Assembly (NCBI GenBank): GCA_022984795.1
Contig: JALIHJ010000035.1
Coordinates: forward strand, 62,001-126,000
Source: Fabrea salina
Taxonomy: Eukaryota > Ciliophora > Heterotrichea > Heterotrichida > Fabreidae
Direction: 5' to 3'
Length of the DNA stretch: 64,000 nucleotides
In this document: in pieces, positions 53,426-63,495 of the stretch
How positions within the stretch are numbered: the first letter of the stretch is position 1
How the letters are laid out: each line of letters begins with the position of its first letter
Notes under the pieces: model-generated
What the model was told of the DNA's origin: nothing
Databases searched by the model: none
Seen by the model: the letters and a program-made list of their open reading frames with translations, nothing else
Program-made: the position numbers and the translations under genes

Positions 53426-56400
53426 ATGTCAGGTCGAATAGTGCCATCTCATACTAACTCGTTTTCCTTCAGTGGAGAAGTCGAAGAAAGTGCTGATAAA
53501 AGCCTAGAAGAGCATAAAATTCCGCTTTCTGAGCAACTTGTGCAAGAAATGATTCCCAAAGGTGACGATGACATGGAGTTTGGGGACGCAATGCACATCA
53601 ACACCTTTAGCAACGGCTACGTGATAGAATCGGACCAACCTTTGGAGTCCTCAGGGATAAAAACAGCTTCATTCGTCCCAATGAGTGTAGCAACAGAACT
53701 CGTCAAAAAGGTAACCCACACTTAGATGCAAGAAGACATGAAGAAAATGCACGAGAATCATAAAAGTCTTTTGCTAGAAATCGACAACAACTACGCAGCT
53801 ATAGAGCAAGAAACCCACGAAAAGTACAGGAACTTCATTGAGAAGTGGAAAGCCCAAATGAACAAGCGCATTGAAAAGTACAAAGAAGCCTACGAAACCG
53901 AAAAAAAGTCCAAGGAAAGCACTAGGGACTGGGCTGAGGAAAACATTACTGCCTTGCAAGAAAAGCTGCGCGAAATGAAGCAAGAAAAAAAGAACTTACT
54001 TGAACAATACAACACTCTTTTGGAAGGCACAGAAATCCAAACCCACAGGTCAATGAAAGCTATGGAAGCCACTTACTCAGACCAAGTCGAAAAGCAAAAG
54101 TCTGAAAAGTCCAAGCTAGAACAAGACTTAGCTATGGTAGTTGCCAAAACTAAGTCACGCACTCATGAAATCGCCCGACTTTCCTTAGAAATTGTTCTGT
54201 GTAAAGTTGACAGCTACATTCAAAACAAAGAGCCACAAAGCCAAGTTCCAATGCCTCAAGTTTCAGCAGACGAGTCCCTGAAAAAAGAAATTTCTGTGCT
54301 AAAGTCTCAACTCCAAGAATCCCAAAACGACAAAGTCCTGATTGTTGAGCTTAAAAAAGAAAACCAAAAGCTAAAAAACAAACTAGAAAGGAACCAGGAA
54401 AACCAACAAAGCCCAGAAGAAGTTAAAACCCTAAAAGAGCAACTAGCTTCACAACAAAGCAACTTTTCTTCTAAACTCCAAGCTCTGCAATCTGAAAAAG
54501 AAAGTTTGCAAAAAGAACTCCAGTCCATCAAAACTAACTTTGAAGCTAACGAAGATGATGACTCAAACGTTCAAGGGTTTAAGTCCCACATTGGGTTTCT
54601 TGAGTCTGAACTGTCTGAAAACAGAAACACCATTAGTAACCTTGAAAGCGAAAAAATCAGGTTAGAAGGAATCATTGCAAACACCCAAAACACCAATCAA
54701 GAACTTGAAGAAACCAAAACTAAGCTCAGCGAACTTCAACAGAAAAACTACTCTTTAGAAGACGAATTAGCTGATGCTCGTTCCCAGATAGACCAGTTGA
54801 ACTTAACTATACAGCAACTAAAAGCATCTTCTAGTTTAGGAGTCCAGCCTACTAATTTTGCTGGCTCAGACCAAAAGAACTTTGAAACTGAACAACTTGC
54901 TTTGGAAAACGAAAGACTGAAAACTGAGCTTAAAAAGGCTAGAGAGATATCTGATGATGTTGTTAAGCCTAAGGGTAAGGATGATAAAAGAAAGACTAAA
55001 CTTAGAAATGAGCTTAAAAAAGCTAAGGCCAATATTGCTCAGATGCAAGCTCAGCTTGATAGCAATCCTGAACTAGAGCAGTATAAAAGTAAACTTCAAC
55101 AGGCTTATCAGAGAATTGCTGAGTTAGAGGCAGGGCAGTCTGTGGTTGGAGTTGGTGACTCGGACAAGAAACTTCAACAAGCTTATCAAAGAATTGCTGA
55201 GTTAGAGGCAGGGCAGTCTGTAGGTGGGTCTGATGACTCAAACAAGAAACTTCAACAGGCTTATCAGAGAATTGCTGAGTTAGAGGCAGGGCAGTCTGTA
55301 GGTGGGTCTGATGACTCAAACAAGAAACTCCAACAGGCTTATCAAAGAATTGCTGAGTTAGAGGCAGGGCAGTCTGTGGTTGGAGTTGGTGACTCGGATA
55401 AGAAACTCCAACAGGCCTACCAAAGAATTGCCGAGTTAGAAGCAGGGCAGTCTGTAGGTGGGTCTGATGATTCTAAGAAACTCCAACAAGCTTATCAGAG
55501 AATCGCCGAGTTAGAAGCAGGGCAGTCTGTGGTTGGAGTTGGTGACTCGGACAAGAAACTCCAACAAGCTTATCAAAGAATTGCTGAGTTAGAGGCAGGG
55601 CAGTCTATGATTGGGGTTGGTGATTCGGACAAGAAACTTCAACAAGCTTATCAGAGAATTGCTGAGTTAGAGGCAGGGCAGTCTGTAGGTGGGTCTGATG
55701 ACTCAAACAAGAAACTCCAACAGGCCTACCAAAGAATCGCCGAGTTAGAGGCAGCCTCTCCAGCAGACGTCCAAACACTAAACCAAGAAATTCAAAAACT
55801 AAAATCTGAAAACGAAAAACTCAAGTCAGCTGCAACACTACAAGATGGAAACGAGCAACTCAAAGAAGAAAACTTAAAACTCAAAGACCAGCTGAGCTCG
55901 AGACCCGACCCTCAAGAGTTCCAAGAACTCCAAGATAAATTCAACTCTCTACAAGAACAACTCAGCAACGCATCCTCTTCTTCTTCAAGCAAAATTCAAG
56001 AACTAACAACTCAACTGAATGACATGCAAAGTCAATACGAATCTAAGATCTCTGAAATGCAAACAAGAAGCACAGAGTCGGTCAACGGACTGAAACAAGC
56101 TCTTGTCCAAGCACAAACTGAAAAGCAAGAAGTTGAACAAAAAAAATCAGACTTAGAAGACCAACTAGAAAAGCTAGAACAAGAACACTCCCAAATGCAA
56201 ATTGAACTAGAAAGCCAAAGAAAAGTAGCAGGCCAAGCTGAATCCCTATCTAGAGAAGTCAGCTCCTTACAAGCAAATTTGGCCTCTCTGCAAGAAAGCA
56301 ACTCTATGAAAGAACAAGAACTCAAAGACTCCATTAGACAAAGAAAGCTCCTTCACAACCAACTTGAAGACTTGAAAGGCAAAATCAGAGTCTTTTGCAG

Positions 56401-57541
56401 AGTCAGACCTATGAACAGAAACGAAACCCAAATGAACTGCACAAACATCACTTCTATTGTTGACGAGTTCACCCTTAACTGCGAAAGCAAAAACGGACAG
56501 ATCAAGCCGTTTGTGTACGACTCTGTTTTTGGACCCAACTCTACCCAAGATGAAGTGTTTGAAGATACTCGGAGACTGGTCCAAAGTGCAGTGGACGGGT
56601 ACAATGTATGCATTTTTGCTTATGGACAAACAGGTTCAGGAAAAACCTACACAATTCAAGGAGAACCCAACAACCCTGGTGTGACTCCTAGGGCCATTGA
56701 AGACCTGTTCCAGATACTAGGAAGTTTTCCTAAGCACTACACCTGGCAAGTGTCGTGCTACATGATTGAGATTTACATGGACGCCTTAATTGACTTGTTT
56801 TTGCCCAAAGAACAAAAGGGCAACTCACCTAGTCTTAGCATCAAAAAAGACGTTAAAGGAATGGTAGTGATTCCTGAAGCTACTCAGCACAGAGTTAGCT
56901 CTCCCGAAGAACTTTATGCCTACTTCCAGCAAGGAAACACTTTCCGGCACACTAGTTCCACCAAAATGAACGACACAAGTTCTAGGTCCCACTTGGTATT
57001 TGGAGTTCTAATAGACGTAACTAACGAAGAAACCCAACAAAGAACAGTAGGCAAGTTAAGTTTGGTAGATTTGGCAGGTTCAGAAAGAGTCAGCAAGACC
57101 GATGCAAGTGCTGATCGACTCAAAGAAGGAAGAGCTATTAACAAGAGTCTTACTGCTTTGGGAGACGTGATTTCAGCTTTGTCTTCTGGAGAGACTCACG
57201 TGCCTTACCGCAACAACAAGCTGACAATGCTGATGAGTGACTCTTTAGGAGGCACTGCGAAAACACTTATGTTTGTGAACGTTTCTCCAGCTGACTACAA
57301 CCGAGAAGAAACTCTTATGTCGCTTTACTACGCTGCAAGGGTCAAACTCATCAAAAACGAACCCACTAAGAACCTTGAAACCAAAGAAATGAGCAAGATG
57401 AAGCAAGAAATACTTTCACTTTCAGTAGAAAGAGACAAGTACAGGGCTGCTTTGGAAAGAAACAACATCCCTCTTTCAAGTGTGAACGAAGTAAGTCCTG
57501 AAGCTGAAGACTTCGACGATGAAAGGTATGACGAACTTTAA
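53426..57541 (+). CDS. Kinesin-14 (C-terminal motor) with internal tandem repeat
   Basis: Spliced from 53426..53710 and 53726..57541 (phase 0), 1366 residues. A long coiled-coil stalk is followed by a C-terminal motor beginning near 980 (GKIRVFCRVRPMNRNE). P-loop AYGQTGSGKTYT near 1060, SSRSH switch I, LVDLAGSERV switch II and HVPYRNNKLTMLM are all present. N-terminal stalk/C-terminal motor is the minus-end-directed kinesin-14 layout, used in spindles and ciliary or cortical transport. The stalk holds nine near-identical 25-26-residue repeats. An acidic tail follows the motor. Confidence 0.95.
53711..53725 (+). other. 15-nt intron
   Basis: GTAACCCACACTTAG with A at position 10. It joins ...ATELVKK to MQEDMKKMH in phase 0. 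Confidence 0.9.
55091..55753 (+). repeat. Intragenic minisatellite in kinesin stalk
   Basis: Nine copies of KLQQAYQRIAELEAGQS plus a linker of two alternating kinds (VVGVGDSDK or VGGSDDSNK). Units are 78 bp, one is 75 bp, and the last is truncated to 14 residues. Nucleotide identity between copies is high (only scattered third-base differences), pointing to recent expansion or concerted evolution. Confidence 0.95.
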
Positions 57542-57553
57542 AGTTAATTTAAT

Positions 57554-58927
57554 ATGGGAGGCAACTGTTCGAGTTTAAAACCAAAACAAAAAAGCAACCT
57601 TCAAATGGTTTTAGACGTAACTTATATAACTAAAGACATACTCAGAACCTTTGAAGGAACTATAGTTACTGAGACTCAACTTAACCGAATAATCCTTGCT
57701 TACCAGTCTAAGTTGCGCAAAAACACTGAAGATGTACTAGCGAACTTAAACCTTGGAATATGTCTGTATAAGTCAGGTTTTTCTGAAGCTGCTGAAAGGC
57801 ACTTGAAACAGGGTCTTTCGTACATTGAAGAGTACAGAGGGTCTTATGTGCTTGGACTCATTTGTTTCTCTAAGTGCAACTTTAAGTCTGCAATGAGCTG
57901 GCTACTTAAAACAATCGAATTGAATAATGAGTTTTTCCCTGCGTACACTAAAGTTTCAGAGGTTTTTTTGAGGCTGAATGACATAGCAGGTGCTAAGGAG
58001 TATGCTAAGTATGCCAAGAAGTTAAGTTCTGGCGACTCAGACACTGCTTACGTTTTAGCTTTGTGTTACTTTGCGAACTGCGAGTACCAAAGAGCTGTTA
58101 CTTACTTTTTTGAAGCTTTAGAAATTGACCCTTACTTAGGCAAGGCCCACCTTAACTTAGGGCACTGTTACGCAAACCTAGGAAACAAAGAACAAGCAGT
58201 ACTTCACTACCAAGCAGCTTCAGAGTGCCTAGAGCCTAGTTGCAAAGGCTTTGCATTGCTTTACTTGTCTCTGATTCACTTTGAAAGCGGAGACTTGGCC
58301 CTAAGTCTAAACTGCTTAAAAGACGCATTGGAAAAAGCAAACACCATTCAAAGAACGTTAGAAGCCAAAGGATACGACATGCTTTTAAACGAACCTGAGT
58401 TAGTCAGAGCCATTTTCTTTTATGTAAACCAAGAAAACCAAGAAGCTCTGGATTTGCTACTAAGAATATACAAAAGGTCTAGAAGAAACCCAGTGGTTTG
58501 TTACTTCGTAGGAATGGCCTTTTTAAAAGAGAACCAACTAGACAGCGCTTTTAAGTACTTCAAAAAAGTACTATCTCAGCCAACTCACAAAGAGTTCCTT
58601 AAGCTACTTGCTCAAAAAGCCAAAGAAATCATTGAACAATTCAAAGACGAGAGTGAAGAAATCCTAAACTTAGAAGAATTTAGCTCAGAAGAAGCAACCA
58701 CGCAACCTAGAAAAGTACCCTACACACTGAATGTTTCTAACTTTTCCCAACTCCAAGAAAGTCCTTTCAACAGTCCTAGAAACTCCAAGAAGAAATATTC
58801 CGTTAACAAGGTTTGCCCTAGGCCAGCTAGACTGCCTTCCGGTTCAGAAATTGCCTCGCCTCCTTCAAGCATCCGGAAACTTGTTTCAACTACCGACCCA
58901 GAACCTAGCAACTGCCTTATTTTTTAG
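57554..58927 (+). CDS. TPR protein with N-terminal MGxxCS and C-terminal CaaX signals
   Basis: 457 residues. Eight or nine TPR units at about 55-330 (NLGICLYKSGFSEAAERHLKQ, AHLNLGHCYANLGNKEQAVLHYQ), then an acidic and Pro/Ser-rich tail. The N-terminus MGGNCSS is a myristoylation (Gly2) plus palmitoylation (Cys5) signal. The last four residues CLIF form a CaaX box ending in F, favouring geranylgeranylation. Dual lipid attachment would hold a TPR scaffold on a membrane at both ends. Starts 12 bp after the kinesin stop. Ends in TAG. Confidence 0.85.
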   Translation: MGGNCSSLKPKQKSNLQMVLDVTYITKDILRTFEGTIVTETQLNRIILAYQSKLRKNTEDVLANLNLGICLYKSGFSEAAERHLKQGLSYIEEYRGSYVLGLICFSKCNFKSAMSWLLKTIELNNEFFPAYTKVSEVFLRLNDIAGAKEYAKYAKKLSSGDSDTAYVLALCYFANCEYQRAVTYFFEALEIDPYLGKAHLNLGHCYANLGNKEQAVLHYQAASECLEPSCKGFALLYLSLIHFESGDLALSLNCLKDALEKANTIQRTLEAKGYDMLLNEPELVRAIFFYVNQENQEALDLLLRIYKRSRRNPVVCYFVGMAFLKENQLDSAFKYFKKVLSQPTHKEFLKLLAQKAKEIIEQFKDESEEILNLEEFSSEEATTQPRKVPYTLNVSNFSQLQESPFNSPRNSKKKYSVNKVCPRPARLPSGSEIASPPSSIRKLVSTTDPEPSNCLIF

Positions 58928-58935
58928 TAATTAAT

Positions 58936-60090
58936 TCAAAGTTCTTCCTCTGCTAATTGCTTGAAAAGTTCGCGTTGGCGGTCTGTAAGGGTTTTGGGAA
59001 TCACAACTTTGAACTCTACAACGTGGTGGCCCCTGTTGCTTTGATTGGGGGGCAGATGTGTAATTCCGTAGTTAGAGAGTCGTTTTTTGTCGCCTGAGTT
59101 AGTGCCAGGCTCTACTTTCAACTGTACTTTTCCGTAAAGGGTGTTCACTTCCACTGAACCTCCTAAAGCAGCTTTTGCAATAGAAAGGGGAAGCTCCGAA
59201 ATAATGTCGTACCCTTCCCTTTTGAATTCAGCGTGGTTCTGGACTCTTACCTTCAGCAAAAGGTCCCCGGGAGGGCCTCCTCCTTCAGAAGCGTGGCCTT
59301 TATTGGCCATTCTGAGTGTGTGGCCTGTGTTCACTCCTGGAGGGATGTTTACTTCGTCAGTGGTGCGTCCAGAAGCATACCCTGCTCCTTTGCAGGTGGG
59401 GCAGTAGTTTTTGATCACAGTTCCTGAGCCCTTGCACTTTTGACAAGTTGTCTGGATGGACATAGGCCCTCTTTGGAAAAACACCACTCCTCTGCCCCCA
59501 CAGTTGAGGCACTTCGAAGGTTTGGTGCCAGGCTTGACTTTGGAGCCGTTGCAAGTGCCGCATAGACTTTTCTTTTCAACAGAAACCTGGCGCTTTCCGC
59601 CGTGAACAGCATCCATAAAAGGAATCTCGATTGAAAGCACAATGTCCTCTCCTTTGTAAGACTTTTTCTGTTGCCTGCCCATTCCAAAGAAGTCTTCGAA
59701 CTCACTGAATATGTCTTCGAAGTTGGAAAAGCCACCTCCGCTGAATCCACCTCCTCCTCCAAAGGGGTTAAACCCACCTCCAAAGTCGAAAGGACCAAAG
59801 CCTTGAGAGCGGGCCTGTTCTTGTTCGTCTCCTGTCATTCCTGTTGCATCGTAGGCTTTTCTTTTGTCAGCGTCTCCTAGTGTTTCGTAAGCTGAGTTGA
59901 TTTCTGCGAACTTTTCTTTAGCGTCTGGGGACTTGTTAACGTCTGGGTGGTATTTTTTAGCAAGGTTGAAGTAAGCCTTTTTAACTTCTGAGTCTGTGGC
60001 GTTAGAAGACAGTCCTAGAACTTTGTAGTAGTCTTTTTTAGCCAGTGTTCTGGCAGATGCCCGGAACCCTCTAAGTACTTTCGAAATCAT
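58936..60090 (-). CDS. Mitochondrial type I DnaJ/Hsp40 co-chaperone
   Basis: 384 residues. Basic presequence-like N-terminus ([19 protein letters not shown]), J domain at about 20-85 with HPD, Gly/Phe-rich linker, four CxxCxGxG zinc repeats ([32 protein letters not shown]) and substrate domains. Resembles Mdj1/DNAJA3: stimulates mtHsp70 in matrix folding. Start at 60090 lies 23 bp from the divergent gene. One of only two TGA stops in the window, backed by an in-frame TAA three codons later. Confidence 0.95.
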   Translation of the reverse strand: MISKVLRGFRASARTLAKKDYYKVLGLSSNATDSEVKKAYFNLAKKYHPDVNKSPDAKEKFAEINSAYETLGDADKRKAYDATGMTGDEQEQARSQGFGPFDFGGGFNPFGGGGGFSGGGFSNFEDIFSEFEDFFGMGRQQKKSYKGEDIVLSIEIPFMDAVHGGKRQVSVEKKSLCGTCNGSKVKPGTKPSKCLNCGGRGVVFFQRGPMSIQTTCQKCKGSGTVIKNYCPTCKGAGYASGRTTDEVNIPPGVNTGHTLRMANKGHASEGGGPPGDLLLKVRVQNHAEFKREGYDIISELPLSIAKAALGGSVEVNTLYGKVQLKVEPGTNSGDKKRLSNYGITHLPPNQSNRGHHVVEFKVVIPKTLTDRQRELFKQLAEEEL

Positions 60091-60113
60091 CTAAATATGT
60101 CACTTACTATTTT

Positions 60114-62825
60114 ATGGGTAAAGAATTAAAAAGCAAGATAACCTGGGGCATAGTTATTCCGCTGGCAACAGGAATGGTTTTTATAGGGTTAGTGGCTTCC
60201 CTGCCTCTTTTCCTGAAGTACCCTCAGTGGCTGGACTACTACCGGGAGGAGATGATTGAAAACCAAGGCTATGCTTTGCGGAACGTGAGTTGGTACTTGG
60301 CCGAAGCAGCCCACTTAAATGTTATGCAGTACTCCTCGAACTTAATGCTTATTGCAGGAACGCTGATTAATAACTACTACCAAGACAACTTGCATGTAAA
60401 ACTTGACTTCAATGGGTCAAGTAATTACATCAACGGAGTTTTGTTCGACAATTCCTCAGTGATTCCTTATGGCTACAACGAAACCACAAAAAAGAGTTAC
60501 CAAACCTCAATGTGGTATTTCTCCCCTTCGATAGTAGACCCTGAGTACTTGCAAGGACTCACTCAAATACATTTGAAAGACTCTGCAGTTTTCGACAGTT
60601 TCTTGCGGCCTATGGCAGCCCTTGCCAAAAACCCAAAACCTTTCTTTTCTGAGGTTTATTTGGGGTTCAACGAGGGGTTGTACTACGTTAACCCAACCTC
60701 TTATGGAGGGTTTTCCAGCCCCATTGCAAAGGACCCTACTTGCAAATACAATGAATTCAGAGAACCCCATTTCGACCCTCGGTGCAGACCATGGTACAAA
60801 ACCACTGCTTCTGCACAGAGCCAAGACTCAGTTGTACTCACTACTCCTTACCTTTTCATTAATAGCAAAAAGCTAGGCCAAACAGCCTGTTATGGCGTTT
60901 CAAATTTAGGAAGACTTCGTTGTGTTGTTTGTGTCGATTACAACTTAGACAGTCAAAGAACGCATGCTTTCAATTTGACTTTAGGCGACGAAGCTTACAG
61001 TTACGTTTTAACAGTAGAAGACCAGATTTTAATACACCCTAAACTCAATAGAAGCAAGTCAATAGTTCCTTCTATTACTGAGCTTGAATTTGGGAGTGAA
61101 GGAGACTCATCAGAAAAGAGTTACTACAGAAGAAACATTCTTCCTTTGTTCAGAAAAGACACCACAAGTATTTCTCACTACGAAAAAAACGGAAAGAAAA
61201 TCCTTATAGCAGTGTCCCCAATATCCCTTAGACTAGATATGAACAAAGAGTACCTAAGACACTGGGCTTCTTTAGCAGTAGTTATTCCTGAGCATCAGCT
61301 TATTTACCGAATTGACGAACTTAAAGACGAAGGTAGGGTTCTGTTAGTGGTGGAAGTTTGCATCTTCACTGTAGTGATGACTGCTATAATACTGCTGTGT
61401 TACTACCTTAGCAAAAAAATAGCAGGAAACATAATAGCTCCTATAGACAAACTAGTAGCTATTCTCAAAAGAATGAGGAACCACGACTTAGACGTTGACA
61501 TTATGGAACACTACACGCCAGGGCCCCCTGAAATATCCTCGCTCTACCAAGTATTTGACACCCTCAAAGTTGTTTTGCGCTTTGAAGAGCCAAAGTACTT
61601 TCAAGACTATACTGGTGCGCTGCTGAACTACGCACAAGCACTTAAACTTTTCCAAGACTACGGAAACTCTAGAGCTGCAGAGTTGTGTTACTTTGAACTA
61701 GGTGCACTCCATTTCAAAGAAAGCAGGTTTGAAGAAGCTGCTACTTGTTACAGGAACTCTATGGAACTAGCTAGAGAGCAAAGTTTCAGTTTTTGGGAGA
61801 TAACAAAGCGAAAGGTCCTAGTGGCAAAGTGCATGATGCTGGCTAAGGATGACTACTACTACGCTTACTCTTTGTTTACACAAGCGTTGGAATTTTACGA
61901 GGAACAGAATGACTTAACTGAACAAATAAACTGCCTTTTAGACATGGCTGAGGGGATTTTGAAGTACGGAGAAAACTCTGAAAAAGTTTTAAACAAAACC
62001 TCTGAGATACTGAAAGCGCGCAAGTTTGGCTACATGCAAGAAATCTTTGAGCAAAGGTACTTGTTTTTCAAAGGACTTAACTTAGAAAGAAAAGGGCAAC
62101 TTAAGTCAGCAGCTAGTTACTACGTTGAAAGCATTGAGAACTTTTACAGGTTTGACGCTAAAATTAGGAAAGAAGCTTTGGAAAGACTTTTAGAGTTGTT
62201 CCAGAACTACAACCTTCCTACAAACGAAATATCCAGCATGCTTGATTATACCCGAGACTGCCCCAAAGACATTGTTTTGATATTTGACAGCAGAGTCCTT
62301 ACTAAAGAAATCTACAACCAGTTTTCTAAGTTCGCTAACATTGCAGTGGACTCCTGTGACAGAGTAGCTCTTATTTCGTTTTACTCTGAAATCAAAACAA
62401 TCTTCAACCTGACACGCAGACCCAAGGAAAAAAGAAAGTACGAGCCTCAGGACTTTAAGTTTTCCCAAGAGTCTAGGCTTTATGACGCAGTTCTCGAAGG
62501 AGTCAAGCAAGTGTCTGCGTGTTCTTTCAAAAGAACTAGTGGTTCTGAGTTCCGAGAGCAGTGGATCATTGTATTGAGTGACGGAGAAGACATTGGAAGC
62601 GAAACTCAGCTGTCAGAACTAAAAGCCCAGTTAGCTGAGTCAGGAGCTAACTTGATCTTTTTGGCATATGGAGCTAAAAACTTTGTGCTGTCCCCTCTGG
62701 AAGACTTAGTTCGGTTAACTCCACGGGGCCTTTTAGAAAGGATCCACCATAAAGACTACTTGAAGGACTCGCTTAAGAACATTGCTTCCTACATGTATCC
62801 TTTTAAGGTTTTCTTATTCAACTGA
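60114..62825 (+). CDS. Membrane receptor-like protein: Cache-like ectodomain, HAMP-like, TPR, von Willebrand A
   Basis: 903 residues. TM1 at about 12-35, an extracellular domain to about 405 with Cache-like features (DPRCRPWYK, GVSNLGRLRCVVCVDYNLD, VVIPEHQL), TM2 at about 408-433, then a HAMP-like helix (NIIAPIDKLVAILKRM). TPRs span about 495-700 (AAELCYFELGALHFKESRFEEAATCY). A VWA domain spans about 715-895 (DIVLIFDSR, SGANLIFLAYG), whose MIDAS DxSxS reads DSRVL and is degenerate. Probably a ligand sensor passing signals to an intracellular scaffold. Stop TGA is followed by TTA TAA. Confidence 0.82.
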   Translation: MGKELKSKITWGIVIPLATGMVFIGLVASLPLFLKYPQWLDYYREEMIENQGYALRNVSWYLAEAAHLNVMQYSSNLMLIAGTLINNYYQDNLHVKLDFNGSSNYINGVLFDNSSVIPYGYNETTKKSYQTSMWYFSPSIVDPEYLQGLTQIHLKDSAVFDSFLRPMAALAKNPKPFFSEVYLGFNEGLYYVNPTSYGGFSSPIAKDPTCKYNEFREPHFDPRCRPWYKTTASAQSQDSVVLTTPYLFINSKKLGQTACYGVSNLGRLRCVVCVDYNLDSQRTHAFNLTLGDEAYSYVLTVEDQILIHPKLNRSKSIVPSITELEFGSEGDSSEKSYYRRNILPLFRKDTTSISHYEKNGKKILIAVSPISLRLDMNKEYLRHWASLAVVIPEHQLIYRIDELKDEGRVLLVVEVCIFTVVMTAIILLCYYLSKKIAGNIIAPIDKLVAILKRMRNHDLDVDIMEHYTPGPPEISSLYQVFDTLKVVLRFEEPKYFQDYTGALLNYAQALKLFQDYGNSRAAELCYFELGALHFKESRFEEAATCYRNSMELAREQSFSFWEITKRKVLVAKCMMLAKDDYYYAYSLFTQALEFYEEQNDLTEQINCLLDMAEGILKYGENSEKVLNKTSEILKARKFGYMQEIFEQRYLFFKGLNLERKGQLKSAASYYVESIENFYRFDAKIRKEALERLLELFQNYNLPTNEISSMLDYTRDCPKDIVLIFDSRVLTKEIYNQFSKFANIAVDSCDRVALISFYSEIKTIFNLTRRPKEKRKYEPQDFKFSQESRLYDAVLEGVKQVSACSFKRTSGSEFREQWIIVLSDGEDIGSETQLSELKAQLAESGANLIFLAYGAKNFVLSPLEDLVRLTPRGLLERIHHKDYLKDSLKNIASYMYPFKVFLFN

Positions 62826-62914
62826 TTATAAATTATATACTAAAGCTACTTTAATTAATGCAAGTTCAGGCCTTTAGTGAAGGCTTAAAGTTCAGTGAAT
62901 GCAGAAATAAATAA

Positions 62915-63418
62915 ATGGACGGAGGCAATGTAGTTAGGAGGAGGTATATACCTAGAAGAGCTATTGACCCAGCTAACCCTTCTCCAGTTATTCAAGTGGA
63001 AAATAACCGGTCCAATTTCTTCGACAGCTTGAGTGAAGACTCGTCCAGTGTAAACAGTTCATCTTCGGAATCGAGTTCTTCTTCGTATTTTGAATTCATT
63101 TCGATACCCCAAACTCAAGAAATGGAATTCTACCCGACTGCTGAGTCCACTACTGACTCTGATTCCTCAGAAAGCTTTGGAGCTGAACCTTCCTTCAATA
63201 GGAAGAGCGACAGAACTAAAAGCTCTCCCACCGAAAAAGTTTCCAAGGTAGCCGGAATCACCCTTGAAGTTTTCAGAAGTTACTCTATTCCTGATCTGGG
63301 TTCTTATAATTACAATTTACCAAAGTTCCATAGTTGCGACAGTATTAGCTCTGTAGAAAGCGACATAGGAACATGCCAGATAAAAAGAACACCAGCTATG
63401 ATCTTTATTGATATATAA
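62915..63418 (+). CDS. Ser/Glu-rich protein, probably disordered
   Basis: 167 residues, very Ser-rich (SSVNSSSSESSSSS near 45-58), with acidic residues and a basic N-terminus (RRRYIPRR). No domain. Likely phosphorylated and unstructured. Supported by the AATAAATAAATG start and a clean TAA stop. Confidence 0.6.
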   Translation: MDGGNVVRRRYIPRRAIDPANPSPVIQVENNRSNFFDSLSEDSSSVNSSSSESSSSSYFEFISIPQTQEMEFYPTAESTTDSDSSESFGAEPSFNRKSDRTKSSPTEKVSKVAGITLEVFRSYSIPDLGSYNYNLPKFHSCDSISSVESDIGTCQIKRTPAMIFIDI

Positions 63419-63495
63419 GGTTTATTAACTAAAGAATTATAAGTAGTTTAAACAATGGTCGTCATGTGCTGCATAGTTGCAATTAGACAATAAAT

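Noticed and set aside
56267-56629. 120-codon minus-strand frame in the kinesin gene
   Set aside because: Antisense to the conserved motor region.
59415-59798. 127-codon minus-strand frame in the DnaJ gene
   Set aside because: Overlaps a certain DnaJ coding region in another frame.
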